Assembly: GCA_030062745.1 (NCBI GenBank)
Contig: CP099849.1
Coordinates: 23,300,144 to 23,364,143 of the forward strand
Source: Capitulum mitella
Lineage: Eukaryota; Arthropoda; Thecostraca; Pollicipedomorpha; Pollicipedidae
Reading direction: 5' to 3'
Length of the DNA: 64,000 nt
Part shown: positions 37,633-48,252 of the stretch, piece after piece
How the letters are laid out: each line of letters starts with the position of its first letter
How positions within the stretch are numbered: the stretch's first letter is position 1
Notes under the pieces: model-generated
The model's input: the letters and a program-made list of their open reading frames with translations, nothing else
Told to the model about the DNA's origin: nothing
Databases searched by the model: none
Translations under genes and position numbers: made by a program

Positions 37633-38791
37633 ATGGACGGTGAGGCGCTGCGGCCGCAGAACCAACGAACCGTTTCCCCTCATTTTGCGGATTTCAAGTA
37701 CTGAATTGCTTTGCAGATACGGTAGCGTCTGACTTGCGCGTTCTAAGGTCCGCGCAGTAGTTCTTCGCCTTTTGTCCGACGGAAGGCTGCTAGCCATGCG
37801 TGGCGTCATGCACTGACTCGTGTAGATAGCGCCTCGAGCCTGGGGTTAGCGACATCACGATGGTAGGTGTTGATGGCGGCGGTTTGTTGGATGGTGACGA
37901 AAATCAATGTTCTGACTGATATCTTGGATACATGCTGTCCACGTTCGCGGAGAGATGGCTGTGTCCTGTTGGTCAGTCCTGTCGCCACGCAACAAACACC
38001 TACCTGTATCTTTTGTCTAGAGGTCTCAAGACGAGAACCGGGTTATGTCCCTCTCCCCCACCCTTCAGTCACAAATCATGGTTTCAGGCTGGTAAGCAAG
38101 CTCAGATTCCATCCGGCAGATGGCGCTGCTGTTCCAGTAACAGCGAACTTCAGTTTGTACGGTCAAATCACGTGGTAGGATGGATACCGCCGCTGTGACG
38201 CGTCCCCTCGTGCGCCGCCAGAGTCGGTGGTGCGCCGGCTGGTGGAGAGCAGCGCGGAGGCTCGCCGCTTCTCCTACAGTCCGTACAGCAAGTTCGCCGT
38301 AGGCGCCGCGCTGCTCTGCGCCGACGGCAGCGTCGTCACGGGCTGCAACGTCGAGAACGCCTCGTACGGGCTGACCAACTGCGCCGAGCGCACGGCCGTC
38401 TTCAAGGCCGTCTCGGAGGGCCGCTCCCAGTTTACGGCCGTGGCGGTCATGGCTGACATGGGCGAGAAGTTCGTCGGCCCGTGTGGCGCCTGCAGACAGG
38501 TGAGCGCCGGACAGAGAACTGTGGGCTGGGCAACAGCACTCCGGGGGTGGAGGACGGTCGGTGCGGCGCGTGTGGCGTGGAGAGTGACGTTGCTGATCTG
38601 GCGAGCAGGCTGAGGTGGACAGCTCGTCACGGCTGTGGATGATGCATGAACCTCTTTCGCAGGTGCTGGCTGAATTCAACGCTGAAATGCCTGTGATAAT
38701 GGCGAAGCCGAACGGCGAGACCAAGATGTCGAGCATGTCGGAGCTGCTGCCCGATGCGTTCATGCCTTCCCACGTTCCATTTAAAAAGTAG
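37633..38791 (+). CDS. CDA: Cytidine deaminase
   Basis: It converts cytidine and deoxycytidine to the uridine forms in pyrimidine salvage in the cytosol. Exons 37633-37639, 38222-38499 and 38663-38791 give 137 aa; human CDA is 146 aa. The zinc site is complete: CAER gives C56 and catalytic E58, and PCGAC gives C90 and C93. The family segments YSPYSKFAVGAALL and CNVENASYG are present. The chosen ATG lies 7 nt before the first donor, and its exon (37551-37639) is open in frame upstream with a 3' splice site before it. An upstream exon therefore exists, either 5' UTR or coding. Its phase also fits the end of the MULE-derived gene, raising the possibility of a 372-aa fusion. The catalytic domain is certain; the N-terminus is not. 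Confidence 0.93.
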
Positions 38792-39066
38792 TATCCATCA
38801 GTTCGGGCTGAAGACAAGGTCGTTTAACTGGGGTGTTGCCGCATGATGCCATCGTCCGTCGCGGACCGCGCTGCTCTCAGGCAGTCATTAGACCTACGTG
38901 GCCACCGGATGACGAGCCAGAGTTTAAGCTGTAGTCCGAACGCACCCACCGGCTCCGCGACTTCTGGTCCCCAGCCTGGCATCGGCATCGCCTGATCCAG
39001 CCTTTCGGAAGCTCCATCGTTTTCGTTTTTGCGTTGCAATGGCGCCGGCCACTGCCCGCGCTCGGA

Positions 39067-39072
39067 AATAAA
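39067..39072 (+). terminator. Candidate poly(A) signal AATAAA for cytidine deaminase
   Basis: AATAAA occurs 276 bp after the stop codon on the same strand. It is supported by motif and position only. Confidence 0.45.
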
Positions 39073-40594
39073 CGTCGGCTCAGCTCCAGTCGTGTATTCT
39101 TCGGTCACTCTCGCTCGCTCGCACGGACGCGTCCAATTTGCTTGAGCTGAGTGCGCTGAGTACAAAAGAGGCGGCCTGCCGGGCGGACCTAGGCCTCCTG
39201 ACCAGCCGTCCCCGCCGGGGAGCGGGCGGGGGCGGCTGGTCTGTATACTAAATGCCGCCACGGTAGGGGAGGGGCGCGGGCGTGCTCGGCGCGCGGCGGC
39301 GCCCGACGCCCCGTGCGGCCCGCCCACAGACTTCGTCAAAAAATAATACAAATGGCGCGGCCGGTTCCGACCCGGAGACAGCCGCCGACACGAGCTGGAC
39401 CCAGGGCGCTGCGGGCACCACCCGCCACGCGACAACAGAAACAATTTCCAGCCGGGTCACAACGTACCCGCTTTGGTCTAATTTCCCGATAACCTTGTCC
39501 TTCAAGATTTAACACGGTTGGCGCACTTCAACGGATGCGCCGCGATGACTGGAAACACTCGCACTACGCAGCCGAACATAAATAATGCACAGATACCGGG
39601 GCCGCCTGTGGTCTATTGGCTGGGCGATGCCGATGACGAATTCCTCTCGTTGTTGAACTTCTCGACCTGCCGGCAGAGCGGCGAGGAAGCGTTACAGCCA
39701 TCTCACGACCTGAAGGCTTACGAGAAATTGCGAACAAAGAATGGCGAAGCAGACAACCTTTGTCGCGGGAGGGAATCGCGCGGGGTGGTCGTGACTAGAC
39801 ATCAAGACCAAACAGCCTCTGTACTGTACAGTTCCACATACGACTGAAGACCACTCGGGTAGACGGCGCGCAAGTAGTAAGGAACAAGCCATTTTTACTT
39901 ACAAATAGATCTCCTTCATACACAGCATGACGGCTTCACGGGAATTAGGCCAGATTTACGAGAACTTCTATCCTGAGGATGACATGCATGTAGGGTCCCG
40001 GGAAATGCTACTGGCTTTGCATAACGGGGCAGCGTTAACTGAAAGGCTTTCTGAATCCAGCAAGCCATTTTTGCATGGACTCCACAATCCCTGGAGCATC
40101 GCGCGGAGGCGCAGACATGGGCCGAACCGAGTCTCCCACCAGCTGGAGATTTTTCTAGATTTCACAAGAAACCGTCAACCTCTGCAACAATTGGGTAGTC
40201 TGAATCTGATACTCAATTTTTCCTCACATGGTTTATGCTGGACTGTGGGCTTTTACAGTAACACATGATCCCTGGACCTCACAGACTAGAACATCAACCC
40301 CTTAACCAGAAGCAGTATGCACTCTGATCCTGCTTCCATATTGGCAACATAAAAATATCCAACAGTGAAATGGACAAGGCTTGAAAAGGTCACAAAAAGA
40401 TAAAAATGACTCATCAATACATGTAGGATCTTGCTTACGGGTATCACAAAACAGAAATTGCTTTGAAATGCACGCACCTAACAGGCAACGAAGTACTTCA
40501 ATGGCACTTACATGACAAACAGTCATGGACCTAAGTGTAGTACGATCATTATCGAAATCTCCCAAATGTTGTCTCTCTTCATCAGGGTTTGTAT
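39073..40594. other. Region between cytidine deaminase and LSM12; content unresolved
   Basis: Two moderate plus-strand open frames (39518-39847 and 39927-40268) have no motif I recognise and no clear splice partners. The missing last exon and 3' UTR of LSM12 should lie here, but I could not identify them. No minus-strand AATAAA is evident. Confidence 0.35.
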
Positions 40595-43500
40595 CTACAT
40601 AACCACTTTTCCAAAGGTCATAACTGCGCTGAACCCGCCAAATCTTACAATTTTGGAGACGTATTGGTAGGCCTGACTGTCTGTCTGACCAGCCATGTTG
40701 GCCGTCTGATATGGTGCCTTTATCGTGACTTGGTTCATCACCACGATGTCCGTGCCGTTCCACTGGATCTCTTCCAAGCTATCCGCACAAATGTCATGAG
40801 ATCAGCAGAGCAACGAAACAGTTGATGAGGCACACAGGCACGTCGGCCAAATGCGAGGGGCAGAAACACCAGAAAAGAATCGCCGAAGAGTCCAGTTCAG
40901 CCGTGACAGCTGCAACTCAGATAGCCAATAAGCTTTCGACCTGGTAGCTCTGATATATACACAACTGCAAGAATTCATGATTGGCTGGCAAAGCAGACGT
41001 CTGGCACGAACGTTTTGGCGATGTGTGCGAAGAGGTCGCGGCCCTCGTCTGACACGTTGGCTTTGATGGCGGCCACCAGACGTCGCTTCTTCTCCAGCTC
41101 GGCCTCTGTCCGTGCTGACAGCTGGAAACAATGCCATTTGAACCAACCTGTTCATAACAGACTACATGCCAATGAGGGGCATCAATGCCTCACGACTACT
41201 CTCAGTTCAGACTCTCTGCAAACAAAGTCCCTGATGGGATAGCATAAGTAGCAGTTTAAGGTTTTGAGGGACATGACAAATCCCCAGGCTATATATTGGT
41301 TCAGATGAAAATGATGTGTTACTTCAAATCAAGAGCAACATGCTGACACATTCACAGAATTCAACACATGAAAAATAGTACATGCAATGTATGCTGTAAA
41401 GTAAAGCAAAACATACAAGAGATGACTGCAACCATTTGATCAGCTCAGTGTGATGCTAGCAGCAATGTTCCAGCAAAATCTATGTGGCCCCTATGAAGGA
41501 TGAAGGCTGGCAAGTGGTCACAATGTTCACCATGGGATATATCTCATTGCAAGAGCAGGACAGTATGAGACATCACAGTCACTGTTTACTTACACAGTCT
41601 TACAGTCACAGTCAGTGTTTACTACACAGTCAAAGTTTACTTACAGAACACATCAAAGGTCTTCCTTCCCACAGAACAACATCTGAATTATTAAACAAGG
41701 TATGTGAGCAGGTAGACAAATGTTCAATGTACCTGCAGCAAACATTTGAAAACTTAGCAACCCAAGGAAGCTTCAACTGTAATTTTTACAACAGAGCATG
41801 CATGACAGATCCTGGGTAGTACAATCAAGGTCAAGCAGAACATTAGCTACAAAGAGATGCATTCTTACCAAGTTCATATCAAGCTTCTGCAGTGTAACCT
41901 CTGTAGGGCTGTTAACCTCCTTTGTAACTTGAAAGTCCTTCACAGTGTTCAAATTCAGGAACAGGACATCACACAGTGTAGACCTCCCATTGGATGGTGG
42001 TTGCTCTAGATATCCTGTCAAGGCCTTAACAATGATACAGTCAACACAGCACTACATCAATAGCTCATGGTACTCCCAACTCAGTAACTAAATTTCTCAG
42101 TCATTCCAGAATGCTTAAAATTACAAGATGCCCTGGACTTTAGATAAGTACCTATTTTAGATATGTTTAGACTTTAGACTTTAGATAGTACCTATTTTAG
42201 ATACCTTTAGATAAGTACCTACCAGCTAGTTATTCATCAAATTGAATTGTCAACATCTGAGTGCTGTGTAGGAAATCCAGTAATCATGCTGTGCAAAGGA
42301 AGCAAGAAGTGGCAGCTCATACTCATAGATGCCTGACCAATGAGCTTGCAAACTGGGGATGAACAAATCTTAACATCATGAAATTAGCTCTAGTTGAGGC
42401 CCAGCATAATAAATAGGGGCTGCTGCCTACATACACAGTAAAGAATCTACTGAATTATTTGTAATGAATATGAGCAAAATGCAAAACATGGGTTTATGTA
42501 ACTTCGAGCAGGTCAGTCTGCAAGCCCAGCTACAGGCATCAACTTGGGCAGCCTCATTTCTTTCCCTAAGAGCCCAACCTACTTCAAAATATGGTTTCTA
42601 ATCAAATTAACCCCTTTTGCCTTGGAACCTGCAAACAGTCTCAAATTTATCTACAGCAGATTTTATCTCTAAAAAATATAATAATGATTCTGACACACAA
42701 GTAATGCAGTGGCACTATTTCTGTTTCTTAAATGATATCTCTAACACAATTATCATAGTGATGCACCTTGATACAACCAGCCATAACATAACGAGCTGCC
42801 CCAAGATGGACTGTGATGTACCAATTAAGATGGTTCTGCCTGCAACCTCATCCTATACTCTAATTTTATACTGAAGAGACTCTGCCAAAACCTACAGTTT
42901 ATCTAAACTGCCAGCCTGCAAAACATGGCAGGACCTACATGCCATTCACATCATGATATATGGAATTACTGTTAAGTGACATGACACATGCCTGTGCATA
43001 TGTATTACCTTCTGTGTAAAAGCTAAGTACATTTACTGACCAATGGCCCTACAACATTAAAATGCTACATTAAAAACAAAATGTCCTTATTATAGGCAAT
43101 GTGGAATGGGAAACAGAAATGCCTGACAGTGAACAATGGGCCATAATGATACAAATTTGATCACCAAACTGAGAAGGCCCTAGGGTACTTGGCATATGAC
43201 ACAAATACAAATTACATAATGACTCTGTTACCATGACTCAACTTCACACAACAAAAACCATGCAATGGCTCATCAGTCTGTGACATCTGAGTGAAAAAGC
43301 ATCTGATCAGAATGAGGTCAGAACACAAGAAAGTTACACTACACTGTCAGGCTTTAAAACCACAGTATGGTGTTAGAACTTGGGGGAAAGACTAGACTGA
43401 AGACTGAGCACAGTAGGATTAGGCTGGGATAACAAATACAACTTGAGCGTACAAATTACCCATCTGGTCTAGATACTCTGGAGCAGGAAATTACTGTCAT

Positions 43501-43768
43501 ATTCCTTAAGCAGACAATATCCCACATTAAAACTTGGAAATCACTTCAAGCTACAATGGGCAAACAAATGAACCAATTTTCACGTGCAGCCGGCGGACGC
43601 GACATAATCGACGCAAGACACCAGGCTCCACAATAGAAAAAGGATACTCAGCACCAGAAACTTTGTTTGCCTCTCAAATGCAATGACCTCTCCAGTTATT
43701 TCTTCATCAAAGCAATTCTTGCAATAAACGGTACTTCCAATACCGATAATATCTCCATCATCAGCCAT
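40595..43768 (-). CDS. LSM12: LSM12 homologue, C-terminal exon not found
   Basis: LSM12 proteins pair an N-terminal LSm fold with an anticodon-binding-type AD domain and are linked to mRNA regulation. Exons 43768-43648, 42014-41869, 41121-40999 and 40768-40649 join in phase to 170 aa. The LSm part (MADDGDIIGIG, GSTVYCKNC, EVIAFERQTKFLVL, DVLFLNLNTV) spans exons 1-2. The AD part (ARTEAELEKK, GRDLFAHIAKTF, NGTDIVVMNQV, APYQ, YVSKI) spans exons 3-4. The order and spacing match the vertebrate protein of about 195 aa. After exon 4 there is a good donor (ATT|GTAAGA). The expected tail was not located. Reading on without splicing adds an unrelated 17-residue tail and a stop at 40595. A second in-frame ATG lies 15 nt upstream of the chosen start. 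Confidence 0.85.
42131..42235. repeat. Short tandem repeats of ACTTTAGATA/GTACCTATTTTAGAT type
   Basis: Blocks of TTTAGATAAGTACCTA and its variants repeat three to four times in an LSM12 intron. Confidence 0.75.
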
Positions 43769-45434
43769 CTTACACCACCCCACTTTAGGCTTTCAGTGAT
43801 AGAGCAGGGTAAACACTTGCCCTGCGTTAATCCCTAAATATTTGAACGTCAATACTTGTTGACCGGAAAACTTGCATTGTAACCTAATGGAGCAGTTTGT
43901 TGTCCAATTTACTTTCCAGTATTATTCAGTACCCACAGTTTTTGAAAACTTGATTATTTAAGGTTGTTTCTTTTAAAAAATATGTAGTTTTTCGCACGTG
44001 TATTACTGGGATGGCCGCCGAGAGTACTTTGTCATTAATGACGCGCATGGCTCGGAGCTGGTGCGGACGTAGGCCTCATCGACTCTTGAGGGCCGATCGT
44101 TGGGCGGAAAATAGACTGGATTCTCATGAGTGCTGGAAATCAGGGACTGTAACTGGATGTCCAAGAACAAGAATTCCTAAAACAAAAATACACGCATTGA
44201 CATACTCTCACATAAGCGTCTAGCCGAAATCCCCACAGAATGCGTGGTGGGGGAGGGTTCGTCGGGCGAATTCGAGTAAAGGACTCATTGAACTTTAACG
44301 TCCCATTTACATGATTGCATAATATAGTTATCGTCTAGCCTAGACAAAGCACGCCAGTGTAAGCAGATACACGAATCAGCACTGAATTACTCTCGAATAT
44401 GCCGACAGTAACAAACTTCTCTGTGAACATAAAACAGGAACCCATGCAGACTTCACATTCACACCAGTTCTCCAAGCGCTGTCTCTCAGGCATAATAATG
44501 CTTTCAGGAAGCATTTTCTTTAGTGAAATACCCCACGGCGCTCGGTAGAAGCATTATGTTTGTAAATCGACACGGTTATAACCGTGTCGATATACCAACA
44601 TAATATCGAGGTATACCGAATTTCCATAGTTAAATGGCCAAATTGATGGCTATTCCGAGAAGGCGGAGGCTTCTGACAATTAAGGGGAAACTATGGAGCT
44701 TCATATAGCTCTTCCCGCCGACACTAAATGCTCAATGCTTATACCCTCACAATCATGGGGGGCAGTGTGATGTAAAGGACAAATGCTACTGTGGTCCACG
44801 CTTTTAACCGAGCTAGTTCTGGGCAGCGATTTCTGCATGTCTTAAGCCTATATAACGATTTAAGAGTGTAGAAATTTCCATTCCTTTGCAGCGCTTTTTA
44901 GACGAATGTGCCAACACACGTTCTCTCTCACAATGCAAAACATCGGTAACGAGAATGGACGAAATATAACGAGAAAAAGTGCATTAGAATTTCGCATCTT
45001 CGAGCTAATGCGTCCCACGTCGACATACTGCGCCATATACGCCAAAAACGTCAGAACTGTGGAATTTGGGCGGAGTGGTACGTGCTGGTGCGCGCCTGGG
45101 CAGAATTATATATCGTTCGGAATGGTATAATGTGGACTTTCTATTGTTTATGAGTGCGCACAAGCAGATTGCGAAACCGTGAAGGCCAACTGATCTTGAG
45201 TAATGCTCGTGAACGTGGAAATAATTGTCTTGTTCGTCTAAAGGCCTTATGTTACAGCTGCGGTGGTGCCCATCAATGACGCCCGTTCTTTCAGTCTAAA
45301 TTCATTAAAATCTAATATGCCAACATCGTTCACAAATGATCACTCTCAGCATGCTGGTAGTGGCCGCTACCATGGTTAAAATGTTTAACCATCATTGAAC
45401 TTCCTCCAGGTTAGGGAAATCCAGACCAAGCAGA
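43769..45434. promoter_or_regulatory. Divergent intergenic region between LSM12 and COPE
   Basis: LSM12 starts leftwards and COPE rightwards from this 1.7-kb region, which keeps CpGs while both flanks lose them. A 3' splice site just before the COPE start (CTTCCTCCAG near 45412) suggests a COPE 5' UTR intron. No core promoter motif is certain. Confidence 0.4.
44557..44600. repeat. 44-bp near-perfect palindrome
   Basis: The central 26 bp (44566-44591) are a perfect palindrome around ATCGACACGGTTA. The outer arms match except for two positions. It lies in the LSM12-COPE intergenic region and may be a tiny foldback element or a dimer binding site. Confidence 0.85.
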
Positions 45435-46346
45435 ATGGGAAGCCAGGCAAATGATATTGATGAGCTGTTTGAGGTAAAGAATTCCTTCTATCTAGGGAAC
45501 TACCAGCAATGTATAACCGAAGCTCAGAAGCTTAGGGTGAACACCCAGGAACAGCGCTTGACGAGAGACATCTTCTTGTATCGTTCATACATTGCCCTGA
45601 AGAAGTTCAGCATTGTGAAGGATGAGATTCATGGTGCATCCCCACCAGAGCTGCAGGCTTTGAAACTTCTGGCAGAATACCTGTCAGGCTCGCAGTCACA
45701 GCGTGACAGAGTAATAGCAGAGGTAGACAAGAAGTTTTCTGGTGACATTGATCCAAACAATGTGCCTCTGTTTCTTGCTGGTGCAACCATTTATGCCAAT
45801 GAAAACAATCATGAAGCTGCTCTGAGGGTCCTCCACCAAGCTACAGACCTGGAATGCTCAGCTCTCACACTTCAGATGTATCTGGCAATGGACAGAGTTG
45901 ATCTTGCTCAGAAAGAACTGAAGGCAATGCAGGAGAAGGATGATGATTCAACAGTAACCCAACTTGCACATGCCTGGTTCAACATCTGTGTTGGTGGTGA
46001 AAAACTTCAAGATGCCTTCTACATCTACCAGGAACTCATTGACAAATCTGTTCCAACACCATTACTGCTGAATGGCCAGGCATCATGCTTCTTGGGAATG
46101 TGCAAGTATGAAGAGGCTGAGCCAGTGCTGCAGAGTGCTCTGGAGAAGGACAATGATAATCCTGAAACCCTTATCAACCTGATTGTGCTGTCTCAACACA
46201 CTGGAAAGCCTGCTGAGGTGGCTGCAAGATACCTGAGCCAGCTGAAAGATTCCCATAGCAACCACCCATTCATGAGGGACTACCAGGCAAAGGAAAATGA
46301 GTTTGACAGGCTGGCTCAGCACTATTCCATGATGGTGAAGTCCTAG
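45435..46346 (+). CDS. COPE: Coatomer subunit epsilon, intronless
   Basis: Epsilon-COP is a subunit of the COPI coat that drives retrograde Golgi-to-ER transport; it binds and stabilises alpha-COP. The frame is a single uninterrupted 303 aa, close to the usual 300-310. It begins with DELFEVKNSFYLGNYQQCI and is helical throughout with TPR-like repeats. Family segments include LFLAGATIYANE, AWFNICVGGEKLQDAFYIYQ, CFLGMCKYEEAEPVLQSAL and NPETLINLIVLSQHTGK. The end YQAKENEFDRLAQHY is also typical. Every other long gene in the window is cut into many exons, so the lack of introns in this CDS stands out. A retrocopy origin is possible, but a 5' UTR intron seems likely. The last two thirds of the gene contain no CpG. 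Confidence 0.97.
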   Translation: MGSQANDIDELFEVKNSFYLGNYQQCITEAQKLRVNTQEQRLTRDIFLYRSYIALKKFSIVKDEIHGASPPELQALKLLAEYLSGSQSQRDRVIAEVDKKFSGDIDPNNVPLFLAGATIYANENNHEAALRVLHQATDLECSALTLQMYLAMDRVDLAQKELKAMQEKDDDSTVTQLAHAWFNICVGGEKLQDAFYIYQELIDKSVPTPLLLNGQASCFLGMCKYEEAEPVLQSALEKDNDNPETLINLIVLSQHTGKPAEVAARYLSQLKDSHSNHPFMRDYQAKENEFDRLAQHYSMMVKS

Positions 46347-46523
46347 GCACATCTTGTTTGCCTTGATGTCTGCAACCATTGGATTTGTACATTTGGTGAA
46401 TGGACTGAACAGGCTCATATGAGCTATACTTGAGGTGGTATGTCATTGTGGTATGCATCATTCCAGGGTGATGCTGACTGAGTTATAAAAGATTACCATA
46501 GTAGGATTTTCTGTCATGCTGTC

Positions 46524-46529
46524 AATAAA
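46524..46529 (+). terminator. Poly(A) signal AATAAA of COPE
   Basis: AATAAA lies 178 bp after the COPE stop codon on the same strand, in an AT-rich context. No genomic poly(A) tract follows. Confidence 0.6.
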
Positions 46530-46949
46530 ATGTTGGATTGCTGTCATTGCACTCTGCCATTTATTTTTTGTTGATTTTGGATTTTGAAGAGATCCAAAAT
46601 GAGGTGCTTTGACAATTAGTGGTTGTCCTATTATTGGCTATGGGATAGCAAGAAACAACATGGTGGCACAGGGAATCTTCCAGATATTGTGTGAAGGCAA
46701 GCAGTTTTCATGGATCTTGACATAGAACATTGTTGGTTATCATGAGAGAAACTTGAGGTACTTTGCATCTGCATCATATCAGTCACCATACAGTTTTGTA
46801 GCTAGCTTATATAGATGCTCCATGGGGTCTATCCCTCACCTCTTCCCAGCATGCCAATGTCTTGCCAAACCTGGAGCTTCCTCTTCTCTCTGCATCCATC
46901 CCACTGCCCCTCCGTCAGTCTCCGCTCTGCCTTGATCGCCAAACGCCCG

Positions 46950-48252
46950 TACCGCGCTTTGTTACAAATGTATTAAAATAGGGCGGCAGACGCCGGCCAG
47001 CGGCCAGCGCAGCCGGCGGCGCTCCCTGGCACGTCTGCACCGGACAGGGCCCCGGTCGCGCGGCCGGGCCGCCGGCTCGCCTCGTTAGCATTACATGCGA
47101 TAAGCGACCAGGTTACTGTTACTGAACACAGAGATGAGGAGTAATACTACGCGGGGCGGAAGAGGCGGCTATGCGGGCGTCAGCTACAGCGGGGACTACG
47201 AGCGGAGGGAAAAGGTTGACGGGACACCTCACACTGACCTCAGTTTCGCCATTCAACAGTGACCTGCTTCGGCTCCGTAACAATCAATAAATAATCTAAT
47301 TTGGCTACGGCTGAATGCGGTGCGCGCGACGCGACTGGACCGAGCCCCGAGCGGTAAGGTTCCAATGCCGGCTCACAAAACATATGGCAGCGCTGAGGGG
47401 GGGGGGGGGCAGGGAGCATTGGGCCGACTCGACCGTCAGATCGGCACTTCCAGCTGGTCGGGCGGCGGCGGGACCGCCGCGGCCGCTCGGACGTCGGCCG
47501 GCGCCAGGCAGACGGGACACGGCGGAGGGCGCTAGCGGCTGGGCGACACCTCGGACATGAGATCACGGGCGGCCCGGGGCGGCCAAGGCGCGCGCCGCCG
47601 CCACAGACGCCGTCGGCGGACGCGCAGGCCGCCGCGCCTACACTACACTCACCCACGGAGACGGCGAACAATGCCACGGCGCGACAGGCCAACTACTATG
47701 GTTAGCCACATGCGGATGGGCCCTAGCGAATTATGGCAAACGTAGATAACGAGCTCGCTCCAACAAACACAACAATCATCAACGCACAAAAGCGGGGCAG
47801 ACATCAAAGTTTGTATCAAAACCGTCCGGTATCCAAAGCTAAGTATCGTCCAGTCATTGAGTATTAGAAAATAACTACGCGTTGTCAACTACGTAAACAT
47901 AAGTAAGAGGTATCCTTCCGTACAGGAGCTTAAAAGGAAACGGGACGCTTCCGGTCGGCGGCGGGCGGAGCACCGCACTCACCAATCTCCGCGGTCCGCG
48001 CCGCCACCGCCGGCAGACAACACCGCCCTCCGGCGCGCGCTTACCACTCTAATAAATGCAAAACAAACGTGTGCTGCCTGGGGCGGCGCTGGGCGCGGCC
48101 CCAGACCAGTCGGCTCCACGTGAGGCGGGCGGCGCGGGCGGGCGCGCGCGCGGTCGCCGCCGGTCGGCAGAGTATTTGTTATCATTGAGCGGACGGCCGG
48201 CTCCGGCCGGCCGGACGGCTGACTAGGTGGCCGGCGGGCGGCGGCGGCGCGA
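46950..48252. other. GC-rich region downstream of RASA3; no gene supported
   Basis: The sequence changes sharply at about 46920 from CpG-free to GC- and CpG-rich, with a poly(G) run near 47397-47410. Long open frames occur on both strands, as expected in GC-rich DNA, but none shows a family motif. It probably includes the RASA3 3' UTR. Confidence 0.4.

Noticed and set aside
39518-40268. Two consecutive plus-strand open frames of about 110 aa
   Set aside because: No recognisable domain and no splice consensus linking them. They may be relics of a repeat.
40490-40590. Minus-strand segment after a 54-bp putative intron as the last LSM12 exon
   Set aside because: The resulting tail has no resemblance to LSM12 and the intron would be very short.
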